This document shows positions 26,237 to 35,494 of a stretch of 64,000 nucleotides of DNA, piece after piece; position 1 is the first letter of the stretch, and every line of letters starts with the position of its first letter. The notes beneath the pieces were generated by a model. The model saw only the letters and a program-made list of their open reading frames with translations, did no database searches and was not told the DNA's origin. Source of the stretch: Marinobacter daepoensis DSM 16072 (lineage in GTDB: Bacteria; Pseudomonadota; Gammaproteobacteria; Pseudomonadales; Oleiphilaceae); contig NZ_ATWI01000011.1 in assembly GCF_000421165.1 (NCBI RefSeq), positions 248,001 through 312,000 of the forward strand, written 5' to 3'. A program made the position numbers and the translations under genes.

Positions 26237-27523
26237 TCAGTTCTGTTCCCTGGCAATGGCCCGGTAGGCAATGTCATTGCGATAGAACATGCCGTTCCAG
26301 CTGATTTTCCTGGCCAGCTCATAGGCCCGTTGCTGGGCTTCCGTTACGGTGCTGCCCAGTGCGGTGGCGCAAAGCACCCGGCCACCGGCCGTGACCACGT
26401 TGTCGCCATCCAGGCTGGTTCCTGCATGGAACACTTTTTCACCCTGGATTTCACTGTCCGGCAGGCCAGAGATCACATCGCCCTTATCGTAACTGGCCGG
26501 GTAGCCACCGGCAGCCAGAACGATACCGACCGAAGCGCGCTCGTCCCACTCGGACTCACACTGGTCAAGCTTGCCATCCACGGCGGCCTGGCACAGGCCC
26601 ACCAAGTCTGATTTCATGCGGAGCATGATCGGCTGGGTCTCCGGGTCACCAAAGCGGCAGTTGAACTCGATTACCTTGGGGGTGCCGTTGGTGTCGATCA
26701 TCAGGCCGGCATACAGAAAGCCTTTGTAAGGGTGCCCCTCGGCTGCCATGCCGTTTACGGTGGGGTAAATTACCTCGTCCATGATGCGCTGGTGTACTTC
26801 TGACGTCACGACGGGGGCCGGTGAATAGGCGCCCATGCCACCGGTATTGGGCCCGGTATCGCCATCGCCAACCCGCTTGTGATCCTGGGAGGTGGCCATG
26901 GCCAGAACGTTCTTGCCATCGACCATGACGATGAAGGAGGCTTCTTCGCCGTCCAGGAATTCTTCCACCACCACGCGGCTGCCAGCAGCGCCAAACGCAT
27001 TACCTGCGAGCATGTCACGGATGGCGTCTTCGGCTTCGGCCAGGGTCATGGCCACGATCACGCCTTTGCCGGCGGCGAGACCGTCGGCCTTGACCACAAT
27101 CGGCGCGCCTTTTTCGCGCACGTAGGCGAGGGCTTCAGCGACATCGGTGAAGTTGGCGTAGTCGGCGGTGGGGATCTTCTGGCGGGCCAGGAAATCTTTG
27201 GTAAAGGCTTTGGAGCCCTCCAGTTGGGCAGCACCCGCACTGGGGCCGAAGATGCGCAAACCGCGCTCCTCGAATTTGTCCACCACCCCGGCGACCAGCG
27301 GGGCTTCCGGGCCGACGATGGTCAGGCCTACGTTGTTCTGCTCGGCAAAGTTGGCCAGACCGTCCAGGTCCATAACGTCCAAGCTGACGTTTTCCAGGTT
27401 GGCTTCCCTGGCGGTGCCGGCATTGCCCGGTGCCACAAACACTTTTTCGGCCAGGGGAGATTGAGCGGCTTTCCATGCCAGGGCGTGTTCGCGCCCACCA
27501 CTGCCAATTACCAGAATGTTCAT
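26237..27523 (-). CDS. purD: Phosphoribosylamine--glycine ligase
   Basis: Second step of de novo purine synthesis: joins glycine to phosphoribosylamine with ATP. 428 residues, the usual length. Seen are the N-terminal MNILVIGSGGREHALAWKAA, the ATP-grasp segments APIVVKADGLAAGKGVIVA and VVEEFLDGEEASFIVMVDG, and the GARS signature FNCRFGDPETQ. The start at 27523 has AGGAGC upstream; 8 codons of open frame precede it. It lies 24 bases downstream of purH and is expected to be in the same operon. Confidence 0.97.
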   Translation of the reverse strand: MNILVIGSGGREHALAWKAAQSPLAEKVFVAPGNAGTAREANLENVSLDVMDLDGLANFAEQNNVGLTIVGPEAPLVAGVVDKFEERGLRIFGPSAGAAQLEGSKAFTKDFLARQKIPTADYANFTDVAEALAYVREKGAPIVVKADGLAAGKGVIVAMTLAEAEDAIRDMLAGNAFGAAGSRVVVEEFLDGEEASFIVMVDGKNVLAMATSQDHKRVGDGDTGPNTGGMGAYSPAPVVTSEVHQRIMDEVIYPTVNGMAAEGHPYKGFLYAGLMIDTNGTPKVIEFNCRFGDPETQPIMLRMKSDLVGLCQAAVDGKLDQCESEWDERASVGIVLAAGGYPASYDKGDVISGLPDSEIQGEKVFHAGTSLDGDNVVTAGGRVLCATALGSTVTEAQQRAYELARKISWNGMFYRNDIAYRAIAREQN

Positions 27524-27547
27524 GTTGTGCTCCTGAAAATACGTCAA

Positions 27548-29128
27548 TCAGTGACGGAAATGGCGCATGCCGGTGAAGACCATAGCGATGCCGTGTTCGT
27601 TGGCGGCATCGATCACTTCCTGATCGCGCATGGAGCCGCCTGGCTGGATCACCGCGGTGATGCCGGCGTCTGCTGCCGCGTCAATACCGTCGCGGAACGG
27701 GAAGAAGGCATCCGAGGCCATCACCGAGCCTTTCACTTCCAGATTTTCGTCTGCGGCTTTGATACCGGCAATCCTGGCGCTGTAAACGCGGCTCATCTGG
27801 CCTGCGCCCACGCCGATGGTGCGGCCTGCTTTGGCATAGACGATGGCGTTGGATTTGACGTACTTGGCAACTTCCCAGGCGAACAGCAAGTCGTTCAGTT
27901 CCTGTTCGGTTGGCTGGCGCTCTGTCACCACTTTAACGTCTTCCATGGCGACCATGCCCAGGTCTCGGTCCTGTACCAGCAGTCCGCCGGTGACTCGCTT
28001 GTAGTCCATGGTCTGGGCACGCTGGCCATCGAATTCACCACAGGCCAGCAGGCGCACGTTCTTCTTGGCGGCGACAATGTCCACGGCTTCTGCGGAAACG
28101 CTTGGTGCGATGATCACTTCCACAAACTGGCGATCCACAATGGCTTTGGCGGTGGCGGCGTCCAGTTCACGGTTAAAGGCAATGATGCCCCCGAATGCGG
28201 AAGTGGGGTCTGTGGCAAACGCCAGGTCGTAGGCTTGCAGGATGTCCGCACCGATGGCCACACCGCAGGGGTTGGCGTGTTTGACAATGACACAGGCCGG
28301 ATCCGCAAAGGGCTTCACGCACTCCAGTGCGGCATCGGTGTCGGCGACGTTGTTGTAGCTCAGCTCCTTGCCTTGCAGTTGCGTGGCGGTAGCGACACAG
28401 GCCTCTTTCGGGTTGCGTTCGGCATAGAAGGCGGCGCGCTGGTGCGGGTTTTCGCCATAGCGCATATCCTGAACCTTGACGAACTGGGCGTTAAAGGTCC
28501 GGGGGAAGTCGGCATTGTCGTTGTCCGGAGTGCGGCCGCCGAGGTAGTTGGCAATAGCGCCGTCGTAACCGGCTGTGTGCTCAAAAGCTTTGACCGCAAG
28601 GTCAAAGCGGGTGTTGTAGGACAACTGCCCCTGGTTCTCTTCCAGCTCTTGCAAAACGCGCGTGTAGTCGGAGGCATTCACCACAATCGCAACGTCGTTG
28701 TGGTTCTTGGCGGCGGCGCGGACCATTGTGGGGCCACCGATGTCGATGTTCTCAATGGCTGTCGCCAGATCGCAATCCGGGTTGGCGACAGTGTCTTCAA
28801 ACGGGTAGAGGTTCACCACCACCATGTCGATGGGATTGATGTCATGCTGGGCCATGACGGCATCGTCGGTGCCTCGGCGGCCCAGAATGCCCCCGTGAAT
28901 CTTCGGGTGCAGGGTTTTTACCCGGCCATCCATCATTTCCGGGAAACCGGTGTAGTCGGACACTTCGGTGACCGGGACCTTGTTTTCCTTGAGCAGGCGG
29001 AAGGTCCCGCCTGTGGATAGCAGCTCAACGCCGCGTTCGGTGAGGGCACGGCCGAAATCGACGATGCCTGTTTTATCACTCACGCTGATCAGAGCGCGAC
29101 GGACGGGGGTGTTTTCCTGATTTGCCAT
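27548..29128 (-). CDS. purH: Bifunctional AICAR formyltransferase / IMP cyclohydrolase
   Basis: Last two steps of purine synthesis: formylates AICAR and closes the ring to IMP. 526 residues, standard. The cyclohydrolase (MGS-like) domain is at the N-terminus ([40 protein letters not shown] segment [12 protein letters not shown]). The formyltransferase domain follows ([59 protein letters not shown]). It precedes purD and follows fis, from which a hairpin separates it, so it probably has its own promoter in the 93-base gap. Confidence 0.98.
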   Translation of the reverse strand: MANQENTPVRRALISVSDKTGIVDFGRALTERGVELLSTGGTFRLLKENKVPVTEVSDYTGFPEMMDGRVKTLHPKIHGGILGRRGTDDAVMAQHDINPIDMVVVNLYPFEDTVANPDCDLATAIENIDIGGPTMVRAAAKNHNDVAIVVNASDYTRVLQELEENQGQLSYNTRFDLAVKAFEHTAGYDGAIANYLGGRTPDNDNADFPRTFNAQFVKVQDMRYGENPHQRAAFYAERNPKEACVATATQLQGKELSYNNVADTDAALECVKPFADPACVIVKHANPCGVAIGADILQAYDLAFATDPTSAFGGIIAFNRELDAATAKAIVDRQFVEVIIAPSVSAEAVDIVAAKKNVRLLACGEFDGQRAQTMDYKRVTGGLLVQDRDLGMVAMEDVKVVTERQPTEQELNDLLFAWEVAKYVKSNAIVYAKAGRTIGVGAGQMSRVYSARIAGIKAADENLEVKGSVMASDAFFPFRDGIDAAADAGITAVIQPGGSMRDQEVIDAANEHGIAMVFTGMRHFRH

Positions 29129-29170
29129 GAGTCACTTTCTTCGCTGTTCGGGTAAGCCGGAATGCAAATA

Positions 29171-29203
29171 ACAAGGGCCTCGCGAACGCATCCGGGAGGC
29201 CCT
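29171..29203 (-). terminator. Probable terminator after fis
   Basis: On the minus strand, an 8-bp stem AGGGCCTC / GAGGCCCT with a 14-base loop is followed by TTGTTATTTG. The T tract is interrupted, so termination may be partial and some read-through into purH is possible. Confidence 0.6.
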
Positions 29204-29221
29204 GTTGGGAGTCAGGTCAGA

Positions 29222-29539
29222 TTATAGCAGACCGTACTGCTTAAGTTTCTTGCGCAGGGTGCCGCGATTGAGCCCAAGCATGGTTGACGCTTTTGTCTGA
29301 TTGTTGCGGGTGTACTTCATTACCTGCTCCAGCAGCGGGGCTTCCACTTCAGACAGCACCAGTTGGTAAACGTCGGTTACCGGGGCTCCATCAAGCTGCT
29401 CAAAGTAATTCTTCAGGGCAACCTCTACGCTGTCACGCAGGGTGACGCTGGTGCCACTGTTATTTACCGTGTGCAACTGATGCAGATCATCGTTGGCCGG
29501 GGTGCTAAGGGATTGATTTGCCAAAGTCTCAGCGGTCAT
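29222..29539 (-). CDS. fis: DNA-binding protein Fis
   Basis: Nucleoid-associated protein and regulator of stable RNA genes, abundant in fast growth. 105 residues. The C-terminal helix-turn-helix is at the family position ([20 protein letters not shown], then LKQYGLL), preceded by [20 protein letters not shown]. The N-terminus is some 10 residues longer than in E. coli. It overlaps the dusB stop by 4 bases (ATGA), the classic dusB-fis operon. Confidence 0.97.
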   Translation of the reverse strand: MTAETLANQSLSTPANDDLHQLHTVNNSGTSVTLRDSVEVALKNYFEQLDGAPVTDVYQLVLSEVEAPLLEQVMKYTRNNQTKASTMLGLNRGTLRKKLKQYGLL

Positions 29540-30534
29540 GCTGCGAATACCTCTCCATTTCGTAAGCCTGCAAAATACTGTGCGATGCTATCTTTCTGCT
29601 CACGCGCATCGTCGATGGCGTTGAAGCGTTTGCGGAACTGTTTGCTGTCATCGTGGGACTGCAGATACCAGCCCACGTGTTTTCTGGCGATACGCACGCC
29701 CATCAATTCACCGTAGAACTCATGAAGTTCTTCCAGGTGCCCGGCGAGGATCCGTTCTACCTCATCTACCGGAGGGACGGGCAGATGTTCGCCCGTCTCC
29801 AGGTAGTGAAGAATCTCCCGGAAGATCCAGGGGCGGCCCTGAGCGCCGCGGCCGATCAGCAATCCGTCTGCTCCGGTATGAGCCAGTACCCGCCGGGCCT
29901 TTTCCGGCGTTGTAATGTCGCCATTGGCAAACACGGGAATGCCGACGCTGGCTTTGACTTCGGCAATGGTGTCGTACTCCGCGTCGCCGTTGTATTTATC
30001 TGCGCGGGTACGGCCGTGTACGGCCAGTGCCTGGATGCCTGCGTCTTCCGCCATCCTGGCGATCACAGGTGCGTTGCGATTGTCTCTGTCCCAGCCGGTG
30101 CGCATCTTGAGGGTGACGGGGATGTCCACCGCGTTCACTACGGCTTCCAGAATCTGCCGCACCAGTTTTTCATCTTTCATGAGGGCCGAGCCGGCGGCTT
30201 TGTTGCAGACTTTTTTCGCCGGGCATCCCATATTGATGTCGATGATCTGTGCTCCGAACCCGGCATTTTGCCGGGCCGCATCCGCCAGCATCTCGGGATC
30301 GCCACCGGCGATCTGAACCGAGCGCGGCTCGGGTTCGCCGTCATGATTCAGACGAGTCTGGGACTTGCGCGTATGCCAGAGCTTGCTGTCCGCTATGACC
30401 ATCTCCGAAACCGCCAGGCCGGCCCCCATGCGCCGACAAAGTTGTCGGAAGGGGCGGTCCGTTACACCGGCCATGGGTGCAACAATGAGCGGGTTGGGCA
30501 AGGTGTACGGCCCGATTTTTGCCGTTGGCAGCAT
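29536..30534 (-). CDS. dusB: tRNA-dihydrouridine synthase B
   Basis: FMN-dependent enzyme that reduces uridine to dihydrouridine in tRNA. 332 residues from the ATG at 30534, giving [20 protein letters not shown]; a GTG at 30552 would add 6 residues and neither has a clear ribosome-binding site. Seen are [38 protein letters not shown] with the catalytic Cys, [21 protein letters not shown] and [12 protein letters not shown]. It is the first gene of the dusB-fis unit; a weak promoter with a GC-rich discriminator may lie at 30624-30652. Confidence 0.96.
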   Translation of the reverse strand: MLPTAKIGPYTLPNPLIVAPMAGVTDRPFRQLCRRMGAGLAVSEMVIADSKLWHTRKSQTRLNHDGEPEPRSVQIAGGDPEMLADAARQNAGFGAQIIDINMGCPAKKVCNKAAGSALMKDEKLVRQILEAVVNAVDIPVTLKMRTGWDRDNRNAPVIARMAEDAGIQALAVHGRTRADKYNGDAEYDTIAEVKASVGIPVFANGDITTPEKARRVLAHTGADGLLIGRGAQGRPWIFREILHYLETGEHLPVPPVDEVERILAGHLEELHEFYGELMGVRIARKHVGWYLQSHDDSKQFRKRFNAIDDAREQKDSIAQYFAGLRNGEVFAA

Positions 30535-30623
30535 GATCTGAGTCCGTGTCACAGCGGGTTAAGCAAGATTCGGAAGGGAGCGGTTGTTCAAAATCTGACC
30601 GCTCCGGTCTCCGAAGGGCGGTA

Positions 30624-30652
30624 ATGATACCGCTGGGGGCAAGCCGATTGAA
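30624..30652 (-). promoter_or_regulatory. Weak candidate promoter for dusB-fis
   Basis: On the minus strand, TATCAT (30624-30629) lies 17 bases after TTCAAT and is followed by a GC-rich ACCGCCC stretch, which would suit growth-rate control as known for fis promoters. The -35 match is poor; this is a suggestion only. Confidence 0.3.
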
Positions 30653-30743
30653 GGGGAGAAAGCGTTAAAAAACTGATTATTTTTCGTGCTTTCTGGTTGA
30701 CTTTTACTCTGTCAACTGTCGCCCCTGAAACCTTTGGTGACGA

Positions 30744-31976
30744 TCAGGGCAGCCAGGGGCGGAAGCTCAGGTTGTAGTTGACGGCATCTCGCCCTGGGTC
30801 TCGAATCTGGATGGCGATCCTGACGGGCGTTTCCACCGGCATGGCCTTGAGGCTGGCGGCATCGCCGGCAAGATACTCCTCAGGCGTGAAGGTACTTTGG
30901 GCTACCACGTCACCATTGAGGTTGGAGAACGTCAGAGCAATGGCCGGGAACGGCTGTTCAAACCCTGCCCGGTTAAGAATGACGGCGTCAACGATCAACT
31001 GATCCCGATTGGTGGGGTCGGTGCGGACCACTAGTTTCCGGCTCTGGATGGCCTCCACGTTAACGAGGGGTTTGAGCTCACAGCCCGCAAACTCGCAGGC
31101 TTTCGCGTACAGTGGTCGCAGTTGGGGGATGGCAGCGAGACGGTCGAACTGATACCAGGTGACCTGCGCAACCAAAACGCCCAGAAGTGCCAGAACGGTC
31201 AATGTCCACAAGGCTGTCCGTAGACGGCTCCGCCCGTTCCCAACCGAGACCGGGTCGCGCCTCAGGTCATGGTAGAGGTTATCGGGGGGGCTGTCTTTTC
31301 GAGTGCGGCTGGCAATCGGGTCCCCAACGCGATCATCGTCTGCCAGGCTCAGATCGTCGGCTACTGCTGGTTCCGGCTCCGGCTCCGGCGGGGCGTCTTC
31401 GTCGGCGAGGGGGCTGTTGGCTTCGGTGAGGCCAGAGACTGGAGCGACCAGGCTTTCTGTCTCCGGTGACGGCGCAGCTTCCTGCCCGGGCGTGGCTGTC
31501 AGGCCGGCTTCCGGTGTCTCCGGCGATGCCGGTGTGTCCGGTTCGTCATCGTTGAGCATTGCCTCCGCCCAGCTTTCGTCGACACCGTGTTTCTCGGTGG
31601 CCAGTTCTTCCTCGCCGTAACGGCTGTCTTCGGGCTCGTCAAAGTTCCGGAAGCTGTCACTGAGCTCGTCGTCTGAAAACGTCAGCCGGGTGCCCGCATA
31701 ACGCCCCTCGGAGGCATCCTCCTCGGGATTGTCGGCGAAGATCAGCTCTTCCTCATCCTCGAAGCGATGAGGCGGGGTTGGCTGGGGGGTATCGGCGGTT
31801 GCCGACGGCCCGGCGTTTTGGTCTTTACCCGAGGTGACCTGGTGTTCCACCGCATTGAAGATTTTCATGCAGTTTCCGCAGCGAACCTTGCCCCGGGCGA
31901 CGCTCAGTTGTTCGTCGGACACCCGGAAGCGGGTTTCACAGTTGGGGCATTGGGTCTGCAGGCTGCTCTGGGTCAT
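30744..31976 (-). CDS. Zinc-ribbon (MJ0042-type) DUF3426 membrane protein
   Basis: 410 residues. The N-terminus is a zinc ribbon: CPNCETRF, then CGNCMKIFNAV about 20 residues later. A long acidic, Pro/Glu-rich low-complexity linker covers about residues 45-250. One transmembrane helix follows near 275-292 (ALWTLTVLALLGVLVAQVTW) and then a DUF3426 beta-rich C-terminal domain, probably periplasmic. Function is unknown. It lies 73 bases downstream of prmA, a position conserved in Pseudomonas relatives. ATG at 31976 was chosen because AGGAA precedes it and the zinc ribbon follows directly. Confidence 0.88.
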   Translation of the reverse strand: MTQSSLQTQCPNCETRFRVSDEQLSVARGKVRCGNCMKIFNAVEHQVTSGKDQNAGPSATADTPQPTPPHRFEDEEELIFADNPEEDASEGRYAGTRLTFSDDELSDSFRNFDEPEDSRYGEEELATEKHGVDESWAEAMLNDDEPDTPASPETPEAGLTATPGQEAAPSPETESLVAPVSGLTEANSPLADEDAPPEPEPEPAVADDLSLADDDRVGDPIASRTRKDSPPDNLYHDLRRDPVSVGNGRSRLRTALWTLTVLALLGVLVAQVTWYQFDRLAAIPQLRPLYAKACEFAGCELKPLVNVEAIQSRKLVVRTDPTNRDQLIVDAVILNRAGFEQPFPAIALTFSNLNGDVVAQSTFTPEEYLAGDAASLKAMPVETPVRIAIQIRDPGRDAVNYNLSFRPWLP

Positions 31977-32049
31977 GCTTCGTTCCTGAAAGCTCGATCT
32001 CTGGTCGATCAATACGATGGAGGCAGTTTAGACATAAACGCCTGTGTCG

Positions 32050-32946
32050 TCATCCGTCCTTGCGCCGTCCTGTGAGGCGTATCCAGTCTTCCTTCTGTTC
32101 GGGCTCGTCCATGATGAACCAGGGCTCGTAGGCGTCCATGACTTCCCGGGCCTGATTGAACAGGATGCCAGAGAGTACGAGATGGCCGCCGGCCCGGGTT
32201 AGTTCTGCCAGTCGCGGGGCGAGGCCAATCAGAGGCTGGGCCAGTATGTTGGCAAGCATGATGTCGGCCTGGACGTCTGGATCGTTGCCGGGCAGATACA
32301 GGTTCAGACGGCTGTCTTCTACGCCGTTGCGCCGGGCGTTGTCGCGGCTGGCCTCCAGAGCCTGGGGATCGGTGTCGACCCCGGTCACATGGCCGGCCCC
32401 AAGCAGCAGGGCAGCCAGGCCCAGTATGCCGGATCCGCACCCATAATCGGTGATTTGCTTACCGGCCACATCCTGACCATCGAGCCACTCCAGACACAGG
32501 GCTGTCGTGGGGTGGGTGCCGGTGCCAAATGCGAGCCCCGGGTCTAGCATCAGGTTGGCCGCATCGGGGTTCGGTGGCTGATGCCAGCTAGGCACAATCC
32601 ACAGCCGCTCACCGAACTGCAGGGGATGGAAATCGTCCATCCAGGCGCGCTCCCAGTCTTTGTCCTCGACAAGGGTGACATCAATGTCCGCCAGGGACTG
32701 CTGGGTTTGCTGGTGCCAGGCATCCCGGATGTCGGCACACAGCTGTTCGATGTTGCGATCAGACTGGAACAGGCCGGTGACGGTGGTCTGGCTCCAGAGG
32801 GGGGTTGTGCCCGGGTCGGGCTCGTACAGGGGCTGGTCGGCGGCGTCTTCCATGGAAACGGCGTCAGCCCCCATTTCCATTAACAGATCCTCCAGCTGAT
32901 CCGCAGTTTCCGGATCAGCTGGAATCTGGAGTTGTATCCAGGGCAT
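32050..32946 (-). CDS. prmA: Ribosomal protein L11 methyltransferase
   Basis: Trimethylates lysines and the N-terminus of ribosomal protein L11 with S-adenosylmethionine. 298 residues. It starts MPWIQLQIPADPETADQLED (substrate-recognition domain) and has the methyltransferase core LDPGLAFGTGTHPTTALCLE, ITDYGCGSGILGLAALLLG, VTGVDTDPQALEAS and IMLANILAQPLIGLAP. It begins 2 bases after the accC stop, so it is translationally linked to the acetyl-CoA carboxylase genes, the usual gammaproteobacterial order. Confidence 0.97.
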   Translation of the reverse strand: MPWIQLQIPADPETADQLEDLLMEMGADAVSMEDAADQPLYEPDPGTTPLWSQTTVTGLFQSDRNIEQLCADIRDAWHQQTQQSLADIDVTLVEDKDWERAWMDDFHPLQFGERLWIVPSWHQPPNPDAANLMLDPGLAFGTGTHPTTALCLEWLDGQDVAGKQITDYGCGSGILGLAALLLGAGHVTGVDTDPQALEASRDNARRNGVEDSRLNLYLPGNDPDVQADIMLANILAQPLIGLAPRLAELTRAGGHLVLSGILFNQAREVMDAYEPWFIMDEPEQKEDWIRLTGRRKDG

Positions 32947-32948
32947 GG

Positions 32949-34289
32949 TTAATCCCGCATCAGTTTCTCTAGGTAGTGGATGGTGAAGTCTACCTGTTTA
33001 AAGCCACCATCGCGTACCAGTTTTCGATGCAGGGGCTGGTTGGTCTTGATACCTTCAACCAGCATTTCATCCAGCGCGTTCTTCATGCGCCGGCGAGCCA
33101 CGTTCCGGTCGTCTCCCCAGGTGATCAGTTTGGCCACCAGCGAATCGTAGTACGGCGGTACCGTGTAGCCGCTGTACAGGTGAGAATCGACCCGGATGCC
33201 ATTGCCTCCTGGCGCATGGAAATGAGTCACTTTGCCGGGGCTGGGCACAAAGGTTTGTGGATCTTCGGCGTTGATCCGGCATTCAATGGCATGGCCGGAA
33301 ATGTGGATCTCGTCCTGGCTGTATTCTAAAGGCAAACCGCTGGCAATCCGCAGCTGCTCCCGGACAATGTCAACGCCGGTCACCATCTCGGAAACCGGAT
33401 GCTCCACCTGGACTCGGGTGTTCATTTCGATGAAGTAGAACTCGCCGTCCTGATAAAGGAATTCGAAGGTGCCAGCACCCACGTAGCCAATTTCCTTGCA
33501 GGCATCGACGCACGCTTTGAGGGTGCGTTCCCGGGATTCATGATTGATGTTGGGTGCCGGGGCCTCTTCGATCACCTTCTGGTTGCGACGCTGCATGGAG
33601 CAGTCCCTGTCACCGAGGTGGATCACGTTGCCGTGCATGTCGGCCAGCACCTGAACTTCCACGTGGCGTGGAGTTTCCAGGAACTTCTCCAGATACACCG
33701 TCGGGTCGCCGAAGGCGTTTTTGGCTTCGGTCTGGGTGATCTGGACGGCTTTCAGCAGGGCAGCTTCGGAGTGCACAACCTGCATGCCCCGGCCGCCGCC
33801 ACCGGAGGCGGCTTTGATCATCACCGGATAGCCGATCTGCCGGGCCACCTTGAGTGTGCGCTCATCATCGTCCGTCAACGGGCCGTCGGAGCCGGGAACG
33901 GTCGGAACGCCGGCTTTTTTCATCGCCTCGATGGCGGAGACTTTGTTGCCCATCAGGCGAATGGTTTCTGCCCGGGGGCCGATAAAGCGGAAGCCGCTTT
34001 TTTCGACCTGCTCGGCGAAATCTGCGTTCTCCGCCAGGAATCCGTAGCCCGGGTGGATGCCGACGGAGTCGGTCACCTCAGCGGCACTGATGATGGTGGG
34101 GATGTTCAGGTAGCTGTCTGTTGGGCTGTTCGGACCAATGCAGACAGTTTCGTCTGCAAGACGAACGTGCATCAGGTCGCGGTCCACCTGCGAGTGCACG
34201 GCAACCGTTTTGATGCCCAGCTCCTTGCAGGCACGGAGAATGCGCAGGGCAATTTCACCGCGGTTTGCGATCAGAACTTTTTCTAACAT
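32949..34289 (-). CDS. accC: Biotin carboxylase subunit of acetyl-CoA carboxylase
   Basis: Carboxylates the biotin on AccB with ATP and bicarbonate, the first step of fatty acid synthesis. 446 residues from [20 protein letters not shown], the canonical N-terminus (an ATG 2 codons upstream is equally open; neither has a clear ribosome-binding site). ATP-grasp features: [54 protein letters not shown] and [20 protein letters not shown] with the catalytic Glu/Asn/Arg set. Downstream of accB and upstream of prmA. Confidence 0.98.
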   Translation of the reverse strand: MLEKVLIANRGEIALRILRACKELGIKTVAVHSQVDRDLMHVRLADETVCIGPNSPTDSYLNIPTIISAAEVTDSVGIHPGYGFLAENADFAEQVEKSGFRFIGPRAETIRLMGNKVSAIEAMKKAGVPTVPGSDGPLTDDDERTLKVARQIGYPVMIKAASGGGGRGMQVVHSEAALLKAVQITQTEAKNAFGDPTVYLEKFLETPRHVEVQVLADMHGNVIHLGDRDCSMQRRNQKVIEEAPAPNINHESRERTLKACVDACKEIGYVGAGTFEFLYQDGEFYFIEMNTRVQVEHPVSEMVTGVDIVREQLRIASGLPLEYSQDEIHISGHAIECRINAEDPQTFVPSPGKVTHFHAPGGNGIRVDSHLYSGYTVPPYYDSLVAKLITWGDDRNVARRRMKNALDEMLVEGIKTNQPLHRKLVRDGGFKQVDFTIHYLEKLMRD

Positions 34290-34313
34290 GGCCATGGCTT
34301 ACAATCACCGAAT

Positions 34314-34772
34314 TCAGGAAATGACGACCAGGGGCTGGTCAAACTCAACCGGCTGGCCATTTTCGACCAGAATTTCGGTAACGGTGCCGGCTTTGTCGGC
34401 TTCGATCTGGTTCATCATTTTCATGGCTTCAACAATGCAGATCACGTCGCCGGCATTCACGGTCTGGCCTACTTCAACAAATGCGCTGGCCGTAGGAGAG
34501 GGCGCCCGGTAGAAAGTACCAACCATCGGCGACTTGACCGAGTGGCCCTTGGGAGCGGCCGGAGCAGAGGCTTCCGGTGCCGGAGCGGTATCAGCCACCG
34601 GCGCAGGCGCCTGGGGGGCTGGGGCGGCGTAGTGGCTGACGTAATGTCCGCCTGCGGCTTGTTCGCGACGACGGGAGATACGAACGGAGTCGTCACCTTC
34701 CTGAATCTCCAGTTCTTCGACGTCAGATTCCTCAAGTAGCTCAATGAGTTTCTTGATTTTGCGAATATCCAT
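34314..34772 (-). CDS. accB: Biotin carboxyl carrier protein of acetyl-CoA carboxylase
   Basis: 152 residues. The N-terminal helix region is [20 protein letters not shown], followed by an Ala/Pro-rich flexible linker (about residues 48-75) and the biotinyl domain. The biotinylated lysine is K118 in [10 protein letters not shown], and the protruding-thumb segment [16 protein letters not shown] is present. It is second in aroQ-accB-accC, 26 bases after aroQ. Confidence 0.98.
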   Translation of the reverse strand: MDIRKIKKLIELLEESDVEELEIQEGDDSVRISRRREQAAGGHYVSHYAAPAPQAPAPVADTAPAPEASAPAAPKGHSVKSPMVGTFYRAPSPTASAFVEVGQTVNAGDVICIVEAMKMMNQIEADKAGTVTEILVENGQPVEFDQPLVVIS

Positions 34773-34798
34773 AGCTGTTCCAGTCCCGTTTCTGTGTT

Positions 34799-35239
34799 CT
34801 ATCGGTGAATTCGTTGCAGGGCAGCCTGAAGGGCCAGATCGTAGCCCTGGCTGCCCAACCCACAGATAACGCCTTCAGCGATATCTGAAAAATAGGAGTG
34901 CTGCCGGAAAGGCTCCCGGGCATGCACATTCGAGAGGTGCACTTCGATAAAGGGGATTCCCGACGCCAGCACCGCATCCCGAAGGGCTACGCTGGTGTGG
35001 GTGAAGGCGGCCGGGTTGATGATCATGAAATCGACCCCTTCAGCCCTGGCTTCATGCACTCTCTCTATCAATTCATATTCCGCGTTTGACTGCAGGTGTA
35101 GCAGATGATGGCCTTTTTCAGCCGCCTTGTTGTGCAGGCGGTCATCTATATCGGCCAGTGTCTCGTGGCCATAGATCTCAGGCTCGCGAGTGCCGAGCAT
35201 ATTGAGGTTGGGGCCATGAAGCACAAGAATGGTCGACAT
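34799..35239 (-). CDS. aroQ: 3-dehydroquinate dehydratase, type II
   Basis: Third step of the shikimate pathway. 146 residues, typical for the dodecameric type II enzyme. Active-site features: [18 protein letters not shown] with the catalytic Tyr (Y23), [31 protein letters not shown] and [14 protein letters not shown] with the catalytic His. The ATG at 35239 gives the usual [13 protein letters not shown] start. It heads the accBC operon. Confidence 0.97.
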   Translation of the reverse strand: MSTILVLHGPNLNMLGTREPEIYGHETLADIDDRLHNKAAEKGHHLLHLQSNAEYELIERVHEARAEGVDFMIINPAAFTHTSVALRDAVLASGIPFIEVHLSNVHAREPFRQHSYFSDIAEGVICGLGSQGYDLALQAALQRIHR

Positions 35240-35312
35240 CGTTCTGTCTGCCTTGATGTATTTGAACAGGATCGCCGAAGATAACGGCACGTTACCTCAA
35301 TGGTGCGTGCTT

Positions 35313-35341
35313 GTTATCTCCGGATCAACACTTTTTGACAA
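35313..35341 (-). promoter_or_regulatory. Candidate sigma-70 promoter for aroQ-accB-accC
   Basis: On the minus strand TTGTCA (35336-35341) and GATAAC (35313-35318) are 17 bases apart, about 75 bases upstream of the aroQ start, with no open frame in between. Both boxes match consensus at four of six positions. Confidence 0.45.
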
Positions 35342-35494
35342 TCCTGCCGGTCGTCCGTTGTTCCGAAAAGGTTACACAGCAACCCGCTGTCACGCGATGA
35401 CATTTCGTTGATCACAATCATTGTTGATCATGGCGGAGAATGTCGGTATTCGACATTGGTTTCATTGGCCGGCGGTATTAACCGGCCCCGGCGG

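Noticed and set aside
26134..26322. Upstream extension of the alpha/beta-hydrolase frame
   Set aside because: It crosses the purD terminator and the end of purD, and would bury the lipoprotein signal. The GTG at 26133 has a good ribosome-binding site.
26879..29020. 713-codon open frame antisense to purD and purH
   Set aside because: It spans two conserved genes on the opposite strand, is His/Gly-rich without domain character, and follows their codon pattern.
33399..34286. 295-codon frame antisense to accC
   Set aside because: Shadow frame of a conserved gene; no family features.
35436..35490. Hairpins behind the diguanylate cyclase gene
   Set aside because: AATGTCG/CGACATT and GGCCGG/CCGGCC stems exist but neither has a T tract, so I did not call a terminator.
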